Origin: Nitrospira sp.
GTDB lineage: Bacteria; Nitrospirota; Nitrospiria; Nitrospirales; Nitrospiraceae
Length of the DNA: 5,258 bases
Direction: 5' to 3'
Assembly (NCBI GenBank): GCA_015904075.1
Contig: JABMDH010000167.1
Span: 1-5,258, forward strand
This document shows, piece by piece, positions 1 through 5,258 of the stretch. The position numbers were made by a program, and so were the translations under genes. The stretch's first letter is position 1; each line of letters starts with the position of its first letter. The notes under the pieces were generated by a model that was not told the origin of the DNA, searched no databases, and saw only the letters and a program-made list of their open reading frames with translations.

Positions 1-928
1 ACATCACCCCGTGTTGAGACGTTTTCATGTAAATGTCCTGTACGGTTCGGCGATGCTCCGAGAATGACACAATCTTCACGCCCTGCTCGATCAGCGCGCA
101 CAGAACAGCCGATATATGCTCGTCGGTTCCAGGGCACTGCACATGGACGTCCTGTTCAGTCACCTTGACAATTCTGCCGCATCCCAATTGACTCAAGAGC
201 GCCAGCACGCGGGTGTGTTCGGTGTCGATCCATCGAATGTGAATCAGGCGTTCGGACTCAAGCCCATCCGTCATGGCGGTGACCGAACCGCTTTTCACTA
301 ATTTCCCCTGCTCCATAATGCCGATCGACGTACAAAACCCATCGAGTTCGGACAGGATATGGGACGAGATCACAATCGTCGTTCCTTTATCTCGTAAGGC
401 TTGTAATATCTCATAGAGTGTCGTTCTCGCTTTTGGATCCAGTCCGGAAGCTGGCTCATCAAGCAGCAACACCTTGGGACGGTGAAGCATCGCACGGGCC
501 AAGCCCAGTCGTTGCCGCATCCCACGGGATAGCCCGCTGATAAATTCCTGCTCTTTCACATCGAGACCGACTGCGCCGATCACTTCCAGAATACGAGGCC
601 GAATATCCGATTGATTCATGCGGTAGGCATGCGCAAAATAGTCAAGGTATTCCCAGACTCGCAAATCGTCGTAGAGCGCGTAGACGTCCGAGAGATATCC
701 GATGTGCTGTTGAGCAACTTCCGGCCCCTTTTGCACATCAACACCGGCAACCATGATGCGGCCACTGGTTGGAACCACCAGACCACAGGCCATCTTGATC
801 GTAGTTGTCTTCCCCGCTCCGTTTGGGCCGAGGAGTCCGAAAATTTCACCTTGTGGAATATCGAGGGTCAGCCCCCCAACGGCCGTAAAATTTCCGAACT
901 CTTTTCGTATCGCTTCAAACCGGACCAT
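1..928 (-). CDS. ABC-2 type transporter ATP-binding protein (3' end cut by window edge)
   Basis: This is the cytoplasmic ATPase subunit of an ABC transporter. It would hydrolyse ATP to drive a separate membrane permease, presumably encoded just beyond the left edge. The frame stays open from ATG at 928 to the window edge, giving 309 residues. Visible motifs: Walker A GPNGAGKT (residues 34-41), a Q-loop region IGYLSDVYALYDDL (77-90) with Asp81 where Gln is usual, signature SGLSRGMRQR (131-140), Walker B VLLLDEP (153-159), D-loop SGLD (161-164) and switch His190. Residues from about 225 form a C-terminal accessory domain of the DUF4162 kind, ending in TVQDIYMK, which resembles the usual family end. 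The stop is therefore probably close to the edge. The start is supported by a purine-rich RBS and by the N-terminal MVRFEAIRKEFG, typical of the fold's first strand. There is no transmembrane segment. The substrate cannot be told from the ATPase; multidrug, lipid or polysaccharide export are all possible. Confidence 0.95.
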   Translation of the reverse strand, partial: MVRFEAIRKEFGNFTAVGGLTLDIPQGEIFGLLGPNGAGKTTTIKMACGLVVPTSGRIMVAGVDVQKGPEVAQQHIGYLSDVYALYDDLRVWEYLDYFAHAYRMNQSDIRPRILEVIGAVGLDVKEQEFISGLSRGMRQRLGLARAMLHRPKVLLLDEPASGLDPKARTTLYEILQALRDKGTTIVISSHILSELDGFCTSIGIMEQGKLVKSGSVTAMTDGLESERLIHIRWIDTEHTRVLALLSQLGCGRIVKVTEQDVHVQCPGTDEHISAVLCALIEQGVKIVSFSEHRRTVQDIYMKTSQHGVM

Positions 929-934
929 CAGTGG

Positions 935-941
935 CTTCTTT
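935..941 (-). promoter_or_regulatory. Ribosome binding site of the ABC ATPase gene
   Basis: On the minus strand AAAGAAG lies 6 nt before the ATG at 928. It is a purine-rich, imperfect Shine-Dalgarno match, and it supports this ATG as the start. Confidence 0.55.
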
Positions 942-978
942 CAACGAATTTTATTATCCACCAAGAAACGATTGAACG

Positions 979-1007
979 ATCCTATGGTGTACCGCGAACT
1001 GAGTCAA
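979..1007 (-). promoter_or_regulatory. Candidate sigma70-type promoter for the ABC ATPase gene
   Basis: Read on the minus strand, TTGACT (1007-1002, 5 of 6 matches to TTGACA) is followed after exactly 17 bp by TAGGAT (984-979, 4 of 6 matches to TATAAT). Transcription would start near 972, giving a leader of roughly 40 nt before the ATG at 928. The match and spacing are seen directly; activity is inferred. No clear operator overlaps it. Confidence 0.5.
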
Positions 1008-1132
1008 AGAAAACGGCGAAACCATCTAAACTTCCATGACTTACTCCTAGTGGACGGTGGACTGTCTAGGGCGAATCGATAGGCGGCATCTTCACTCCTG
1101 AAGCAAAAGTCCGGCGTCTGCGGGACGAACCC

Positions 1133-1160
1133 TTGACTTACACAGCCCCCTGCTTATCTA
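1133..1160 (+). promoter_or_regulatory. Weak candidate promoter for the orphan gene
   Basis: TTGACT (1133-1138) is a 5 of 6 match to the -35 consensus. After 16 bp comes TATCTA (1155-1160), only a 3 of 6 match to the -10 consensus. The -10 candidate ends 6 nt before the ATG at 1167, so transcription would begin at or next to the start codon. This would make the mRNA leaderless, in keeping with the missing Shine-Dalgarno sequence. The -10 match is poor and the call is tentative. Confidence 0.25.
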
Positions 1161-1166
1161 CCAGCC

Positions 1167-1853
1167 ATGGATACAACACACACTCCACGCACACTCTCTC
1201 ATGATGAACGAAAGGCAGCCGAGGCGGCGTTTGCAGGCCGCCCATTCAATTTAGACTGGTCTGATTCAGCCAGAAAAGTCTATGACGGGTTGATCCATGC
1301 ACTGCCGACTCTGCCGGATGAACCAATTCCTGCACTAGATCAAGTAGTTGAGCATGGGAATGCCACGATTGAAACGGCTCCTCCGATTCAGGTGCCGGAG
1401 AGCATTCAACTCGAACTCACTGGAAAATCAGAGGAAACTTCAGATGTGAAGGACCCTGCCTCAGCCGGCCAGGTGAGTGAAAACCGACAGCAGGCCATTC
1501 AGGCCGGTATCTTGATTGACGTGACTGCGGATGCCAAAAAACTTGGCCTCACCTTTCCCGTCACCATCACAAAGCCACTGTGGGAGGTGGGCATTGCTCC
1601 TCTCGCCACCATGTCTGAGGAAGATAAGAGCGCACGGGTGCGTGACGTGCTCATGGCCTTTCGCCTCCGCCTGGCCGGCCAGACCACACTCTCGCCGCTG
1701 ATCGACTTTCCCGCTATGCTGGCCATACCGCCGGGCGCGGTGCCGCAGCCAGTGCCGTTGTTTGCGCTGATCCAGCCCGATGAGGAAAACCGGGCCATGG
1801 CCACGCTGCTCCTGCCCAACGAAGTTGCAGCCACAATCGTCCCGATGAACTGA
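1167..1853 (+). CDS. Uncharacterised protein with a C-terminal DUF6573-like region
   Basis: This 228-residue protein has no signal peptide or membrane segment and is predicted to be cytoplasmic. It has three parts. Residues 9-46 form a compact, probably helical block (TLSHDERKAAEAAF, then a WSDSARKVYDGL stretch). Residues 47-108 are a low-complexity linker rich in Pro, Glu and Ser, probably disordered. Residues 110-220 form a folded-looking domain with GILIDVTADAKKLGLTFPV, a TKPLWEVGI turn, a helix around DVLMAFRLRL, and a late MATLLLPNE strand. From memory this order resembles DUF6573 (IDVT, FPV, T..LW, DVL, LLP); the function of that family is unknown to me. ATG at 1167 is the only sensible start, since the next Met is residue 149. 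No Shine-Dalgarno sequence precedes it. The gene stands alone, divergent from the ABC gene and convergent with nuoN, with no operon partner. Coding status is well supported; the family assignment is moderate. Confidence 0.85.
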   Translation: MDTTHTPRTLSHDERKAAEAAFAGRPFNLDWSDSARKVYDGLIHALPTLPDEPIPALDQVVEHGNATIETAPPIQVPESIQLELTGKSEETSDVKDPASAGQVSENRQQAIQAGILIDVTADAKKLGLTFPVTITKPLWEVGIAPLATMSEEDKSARVRDVLMAFRLRLAGQTTLSPLIDFPAMLAIPPGAVPQPVPLFALIQPDEENRAMATLLLPNEVAATIVPMN

Positions 1854-1885
1854 TCTCGTGGTCCTCGTTCCGCTTCCAACGTGAT

Positions 1886-3370
1886 TTACTTCTGCATGGC
1901 AACCATGAGCAGATTGCTCACGGATTCACGGATGAACTGGATCAACGGTTCTGGATACACGCCCAAGAGGAGGATGATTGATGCCACAAAGGCAAGTGAG
2001 AAGGCAGTCGCCCAGGTTGTCCCCCCGGTTGCCTGGACTGTCTGTCCCTGAGAGACGGTTGCTGGTGTGGCTGCCTCGCCGAACATGGTGACGATGAGTC
2101 GAAGATAATAGTAGAGGCTGACGACGCTGTTCGCAATGAGCGCCAGCACGAGCCACCACAGACCGGCGTCAACACCGGCCGCAATTGCATAAAACTTCCC
2201 GATGAATCCAGCCGTCACTGGAATCCCAGCCAATGACAACAGACTCAGTGCCATCATGCCGGCGAGCCAGGGACGCGTCCAAAACAGGCCTTGATAGTCC
2301 TCGAATCGATCCTTCTCCCCTCCCTCACTCGAATAGACTGTGACGACGCCAAAAGCCCCTAATGACATGGCACAATAGACGATCACGTAAAAGGTGACGG
2401 CTTCCGCGGCAGGAGGACCTCCGGCTAGCAAGGCCACGAGTACGTAGCCGAAGTGAGCAATCGACGAATAGGCCAGGAGACGCTTGATGTTCTGTTGCAG
2501 GAGCGCCAATACATTCCCTGTGACCATCGAGACAACAGCCAGGAGCCCGAACAGGTGCACAACGGGTGGCAGTTCCAACATCCCGACCTCGGTGGCGAGG
2601 CGGAGTAACAGTGCCATCACCGCTGCCTTCGAGACCGTCGCGATATATGTCGTGATAGGAGTCGATGAGCCCTGATACACATCGGGAATCCACATGTGAA
2701 ACGGTGCGAGGCCAAGCTTCAATGCGATGCCGACCAGGACCAGGATCAATCCCCCCAACCACAGTGCAGGAACAGTCTGCCACTGTTTCACACTCACTCC
2801 GACCTCATGGAAGGTCATGGCACCGCTTTCGAAATACAGCAAGGCCAGGCCGAACAGGAGGAATGCTGACGCGGTGATGGACAACAACAGATATTTCACC
2901 GCGGCTTCGAGCGGGTTTCGTCTGGTTCGTAAATACCCGATGAGACTGCAGAGGGACAGCCCGAGAAGTTCGAACCCGAGAAAAAATGATACGAAATGCG
3001 CCGCGGTGGTCAGGACCAAGCCCCCGAAAGTGGCGAGTAGCAGAAGCAGGTAATATTCCTCGACCCCTTCCCGCTCATGAAACTGAATGTTCAGATACCG
3101 GTACGACAGTGCAATGATGACCATCGTCGCACTCAAAATCAGTCCCATGTATAACAAGGCATGTCCATCCACGACCAGCAGGGCTGTCACAGCGCGAGGG
3201 GATGCCGTGACGGCCCAGGGCAGCGTCGCGAGAGTGAACAGGCACGACATAAACGCACAGACTGCAATTCTTGCATGATTCCGCCTGAAGGCAATTGCGA
3301 GCATCGTCACAAGGGAGAAGGCCCCAAGATCTATGATTGGTGAAAGGGCAATGAAGTCTTGGAGGATCAT
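1886..3370 (-). CDS. nuoN: NADH-quinone oxidoreductase subunit N (NuoN)
   Basis: NuoN is one of three antiporter-like subunits in the membrane arm of respiratory complex I. It helps couple NADH oxidation and quinone reduction to proton translocation across the cytoplasmic membrane. The 494 residues are almost entirely hydrophobic helices (about 14), the usual size for the family. Expected functional residues are present: Glu134 in FLGFELLGLSL (TM5), Lys218 in GIALKLGLAPFHMWIPD (TM7), Lys248 in TVSKAAVMALLLR (TM8), and Lys392 in GFIGKFYA, which is the NuoN hallmark where NuoL and NuoM differ. QNIKRLLAYSSIAHFGY (293-309) is the typical broken-helix region. The ATG at 3370 overlaps the nuoM TGA by 4 bp (ATGA). 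It is the last complex I gene in the cluster, and no further nuo gene follows before the convergent orphan gene. No lesion is visible. Confidence 0.98.
   Translation of the reverse strand: MILQDFIALSPIIDLGAFSLVTMLAIAFRRNHARIAVCAFMSCLFTLATLPWAVTASPRAVTALLVVDGHALLYMGLILSATMVIIALSYRYLNIQFHEREGVEEYYLLLLLATFGGLVLTTAAHFVSFFLGFELLGLSLCSLIGYLRTRRNPLEAAVKYLLLSITASAFLLFGLALLYFESGAMTFHEVGVSVKQWQTVPALWLGGLILVLVGIALKLGLAPFHMWIPDVYQGSSTPITTYIATVSKAAVMALLLRLATEVGMLELPPVVHLFGLLAVVSMVTGNVLALLQQNIKRLLAYSSIAHFGYVLVALLAGGPPAAEAVTFYVIVYCAMSLGAFGVVTVYSSEGGEKDRFEDYQGLFWTRPWLAGMMALSLLSLAGIPVTAGFIGKFYAIAAGVDAGLWWLVLALIANSVVSLYYYLRLIVTMFGEAATPATVSQGQTVQATGGTTWATAFSLAFVASIILLLGVYPEPLIQFIRESVSNLLMVAMQK
1895..1920. repeat. 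Two overlapping short inverted repeats in the 3' end of nuoN
   Basis: CATGG-CAA-CCATG (1895-1907) and TGAGCA-GAT-TGCTCA (1906-1920) are perfect inverted repeats with 3 nt loops, and they share two bases. They lie in the last 12 codons of nuoN and just downstream of the orphan gene's stop. Neither strand shows a following T-run, so they are not a standard intrinsic terminator. They are mutually exclusive hairpins and could slow polymerase or protect a 3' end, or simply be chance. Confidence 0.35.
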
Positions 3371-3383
3371 GGGGTGCTTCCCT
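3367..3383 (-). promoter_or_regulatory. nuoN ribosome binding site and nuoM/nuoN start-stop overlap
   Basis: AGGGAAG (3383-3377) lies 6 nt before the nuoN ATG at 3370, inside the last codons of nuoM. The nuoM TGA (3369-3367) overlaps that ATG as ATGA. Translational coupling of nuoN to nuoM is inferred from this arrangement. Confidence 0.7.
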
Positions 3384-4920
3384 GCGTGGCCACGATGTGG
3401 GACGACAGTACGGATTCTGACCGCACGTGAGTCGGATCGGCTGACACCAGGACATGCTGTACCAGTTGTTCCATAACCGGCTTTGTCGTGCTCAATACAG
3501 CCTTCGGATAGAGCCCCAGCCAGATCTGTAGGACTGCGATGAACAGTACGGTTCCAAATGCGACATTCGACAGATCTGGGGCAGTACGGATGTCTTGTTG
3601 CCGGCCAAAGAATGTGCGTTGCATCATGCCCAGGGAGTAAATGGCCGCCATGACCATGCCGAGCGATGCCAGAATGGTCATAATCGGTTGAGTCGCATAG
3701 GATCCAAACAGCACGAGAAATTCACCGATGAAATTAGCCAGTCCGGGCAACCCCAGCGATGCACAGGCAAAGAAGAGTGCCATCGTGGCAAGGCGTGGCG
3801 TCACACTCCACAGTCCTCCCATCTGTCCCATCTCCCTCGTCTGGTAACGCTCCTGAAGTGCCCCGGCCAATAGGAAGAGGCCGCCGGTACTCAGTCCATG
3901 CGCCACCATCTGCATCACCACTCCTTGCAGCGCCAACTCTGTTCCGGCAAAGGTACCGAGCAGGATGAACCCCATGTGGCTGATGCTACTGTAGGCCACC
4001 AGTCGTTTGATATCCGTTTGCGAACAGGCTAACAGCGCTCCATAGAGAATACCGAAGGCACCAAGTCCCATGGCAATCGGTGCGAACGTACTCATTGCCT
4101 CGGGGAACAACGGAATGGTGAACCGTAACAAACCATAGGCGCCGGTTTTTGCTAAGATCCCGGCGAGAATGATACTCGCCCCGGTGGGAGCTTCTGCGTA
4201 GGTGTCCGGCAGCCATGTATGAAAGGGAGGCGCCGGCAGTTTCACGAGAAACCCGATGAGAAATGCCAGCATGAGCCACCAGGCCGTTTCGCTGGTCAGG
4301 GTCAGTCTCATCAGGTCGGCATAGTCGAAACTGGTCTGCCCTGTCGCCTGCTGATGCAGGAGTGCGAGGGCCACAATTGCAACAAGTAACACCAAGCTCC
4401 CCGCCTGGGTAAAGAGGAAGAACTTGAACGAGGCATGCCGACGCTGCGCATAACCCCAGATGACGATCAGGAGATACATGGGAATGAGCATAAGCTCCCA
4501 AAAGAAGAAAAACAGAATCAGATCGATCGCCAGAAATACTCCGATGACGCCGCCTAGAGCGAGCAGGACATTGCAGTGAAACAGTCCGGCCCGACTCCGG
4601 ATTTCAGTCCAGGAGGCAATGATGGCGACAATTCCGATAACGGCTGTCAGCAGGATGAGGACAACGCTCAGCCCGTCGAGGCCAAGATGGAGGCTGATGC
4701 CCCAGCGGGGGATCCAAGGGATGTGACTTTCAACGAGCCATGCCCCATGACCTGATGCCTGAATCGAGCGATCTTGGATCCAGAGAAAATACGTCAGAAG
4801 AACATCGACGGACAAGGCACCGAGAGCAATCCAACGAGGAGCGTGGCGAGACCACTGCTGCCCCATCCATGAGAAGGGTGCCGCAAGAATTGGGATCAGT
4901 ATGAGCAGCCAGAGACTCAT
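3367..4920 (-). CDS. nuoM: NADH-quinone oxidoreductase subunit M (NuoM)
   Basis: NuoM is the middle antiporter-like proton channel of the complex I membrane arm, between NuoN and NuoL. The chosen start gives 517 residues and about 14 membrane helices. Family residues seen: Glu142 in FFFFWELMLIPMYLL (TM5, the conserved NuoM glutamate), Lys227 in GFLVKLPAPPFHTWLPD (TM7), Lys258 in AGILAKTGAYGLLR (TM8), His315 in YSSISHMGF, His341 in MVAHGLSTGG, and Glu400 in NFIGEFLVLFG (TM12), which marks NuoM rather than NuoN. The frame is open up to an ATG at 4986, but the 22 extra residues are hydrophilic and would overlap nuoL by 61 bp. The ATG at 4920 begins MSLWLLILIPIL, the normal first helix. It follows the nuoL stop by 5 bp. 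A weak GAAG (4927-4924), partly inside the nuoL stop, is the only RBS-like element, so initiation probably relies on coupling. A 25-residue polar tail follows the last helix. Confidence 0.98.
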   Translation of the reverse strand: MSLWLLILIPILAAPFSWMGQQWSRHAPRWIALGALSVDVLLTYFLWIQDRSIQASGHGAWLVESHIPWIPRWGISLHLGLDGLSVVLILLTAVIGIVAIIASWTEIRSRAGLFHCNVLLALGGVIGVFLAIDLILFFFFWELMLIPMYLLIVIWGYAQRRHASFKFFLFTQAGSLVLLVAIVALALLHQQATGQTSFDYADLMRLTLTSETAWWLMLAFLIGFLVKLPAPPFHTWLPDTYAEAPTGASIILAGILAKTGAYGLLRFTIPLFPEAMSTFAPIAMGLGAFGILYGALLACSQTDIKRLVAYSSISHMGFILLGTFAGTELALQGVVMQMVAHGLSTGGLFLLAGALQERYQTREMGQMGGLWSVTPRLATMALFFACASLGLPGLANFIGEFLVLFGSYATQPIMTILASLGMVMAAIYSLGMMQRTFFGRQQDIRTAPDLSNVAFGTVLFIAVLQIWLGLYPKAVLSTTKPVMEQLVQHVLVSADPTHVRSESVLSSHIVATQGSTP

Positions 4921-4925
4921 CGTCT

Positions 4926-5258
4926 TCACATCGCAAAGAGGCCGAGTAACATCAGTGTCCCGATCGCAATCGTCGCGGCGTACCACCGGACATGACCCGT
5001 CTGAGTGTGACTCATCCAGTCATGACAGGACTCGGCGCCAACGGCCAGCCATTCATACGCGCGGTCGAGCTTCTCACCAGAGTTCCGGGTCAGAGAGAAC
5101 CAGGGCCGGACAAACAGGCGATCATACAGTCGATCGAACCCCCACCCTCCTTGCAGTAAGGCCACCGAAGGGCGATCCGTGGATTGATCTGTCCATCTCG
5201 CAGCAAAGAGGGAGCCGGGCAGGAACAGAAGAGCTGCGAGGCCGATCCCCAGTAATGC
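4926..5258 (-). CDS. nuoL: NADH-quinone oxidoreductase subunit L (NuoL), C-terminal fragment
   Basis: This is the C-terminal 110 residues of NuoL, the most distal antiporter-like subunit of complex I. The frame enters from the right edge already open and ends in TGA at 4926. The fragment starts inside a membrane helix (ALLGIGLAALLFL). It then has the conserved WGFDRLYDRLFVRP motif (residues 49-62 of the fragment), which opens the long lateral amphipathic helix that runs along NuoM and NuoN. It ends with a terminal helix around HVRWYAATIAIG. The stretch between WGFDRLYD and the RWY motif is about 50 residues, close to what I recall for the conventional E. coli protein, so there is no sign of the extended lateral helix expected in complexes with an extra NuoM. 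It is the upstream partner of nuoM in the same operon. The proton-channel residues lie outside the window and cannot be assessed. Confidence 0.96.
   Translation of the reverse strand, partial: ALLGIGLAALLFLPGSLFAARWTDQSTDRPSVALLQGGWGFDRLYDRLFVRPWFSLTRNSGEKLDRAYEWLAVGAESCHDWMSHTQTGHVRWYAATIAIGTLMLLGLFAM

Larger units (their letters stand above)
929..1166. other. Divergent intergenic region, 238 bp
   Basis: This stretch separates the minus-strand ABC gene from the plus-strand orphan gene. It holds the ABC gene promoter and a weak plus-strand promoter candidate. It also holds a few short inverted repeats: CCTAG/CTAGG with 15 bp between arms (1046-1070), CTTCA/TGAAG with a 4 bp loop (1090-1103), and an imperfect hairpin at 1109-1126. 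Arms of 5 bp are expected by chance at this length, so none is claimed as an operator. I see no tRNA, riboswitch or plausible protein-coding gene here. Confidence 0.6.

Noticed and set aside
611..1082. Plus-strand open frames of 142 and 109 codons opposite the ABC ATPase gene
   Set aside because: They overlap a minus-strand frame with full ABC ATPase motifs. Their translations show no recognisable domain and are mirror frames of the real gene.
1046..1126. Short inverted repeats in the divergent intergenic region as regulator operators
   Set aside because: The arms are only 5 bp or imperfect, and several such matches are expected by chance in 238 bp. None overlaps the ABC promoter.
1499..1902. 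Minus-strand open frames opposite the orphan gene
   Set aside because: Their composition (Arg, Ser and Ala rich) looks like antisense translation. The plus-strand frame has a coherent domain pattern.
4921..4986. Upstream ATG at 4986 as the nuoM start
   Set aside because: It would add 22 charged residues before the normal first helix and overlap nuoL by 61 bp. The ATG at 4920 fits the family N-terminus.
4926..5165. Separate small gene starting at GTG 5165
   Set aside because: The frame continues open to the right edge, and the sequence is the conserved C-terminus of NuoL (WGFDRLYD, RWY motifs), so the GTG is an internal valine.
3367..5258. A complex I variant with two NuoM copies
   Set aside because: Only one nuoM lies between nuoL and nuoN, and the NuoL lateral helix region has the conventional length. 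The rest of the operon is outside the window, so this is not fully excluded.

Overview
The window looks like a piece of a bacterial chromosome with moderate GC content. It carries the distal end of a respiratory complex I (nuo) operon, a lone uncharacterised gene, and the start of an ABC transporter gene. I see no mobile element, tRNA, rRNA, CRISPR array or phage gene. Clustered nuoL-nuoM-nuoN is too widespread to fix the taxon. The overall feel (a complex I operon beside an orphan conserved protein and an ABC-2 type ATPase) would suit a Nitrospira-like member of the Nitrospirota, but this is a weak inference.

Layout, left to right. Positions 928 to 1 (minus strand) hold an ABC-2 type ATP-binding protein that runs off the left edge, probably missing only its last few residues. 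Positions 929-1166 are a divergent intergenic region with a good sigma70-like promoter for the ABC gene (TTGACT, 17 bp, TAGGAT) and a weak candidate for the gene on the other side. Positions 1167-1853 (plus strand) encode a 228-residue soluble protein whose C-terminal half resembles the DUF6573 family; it has no Shine-Dalgarno sequence. A 32 bp convergent gap follows. Positions 1886 to 5258 (minus strand) are a tight operon, transcribed right to left: nuoL (C-terminal 110 residues only), nuoM (517 residues) and nuoN (494 residues).

NuoL, NuoM and NuoN are the three antiporter-like membrane subunits of NADH:quinone oxidoreductase. They carry the proton channels of the membrane arm. All the key membrane-embedded Glu and Lys residues I could check in NuoM and NuoN are present, so the complex is predicted to be pump-competent. 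The genes are separated by 5 bp (nuoL/nuoM) or overlap by 4 bp (nuoM/nuoN), which is consistent with translational coupling and balanced stoichiometry. The ABC gene and the orphan gene have no evident functional link to complex I.

Most of the window is ordinary core metabolism. The parts most worth a second look are the orphan two-part protein with its apparently leaderless start, and the non-canonical Q-loop and signature motif of the ABC ATPase. I do not see convincing evidence of a new multi-gene system.
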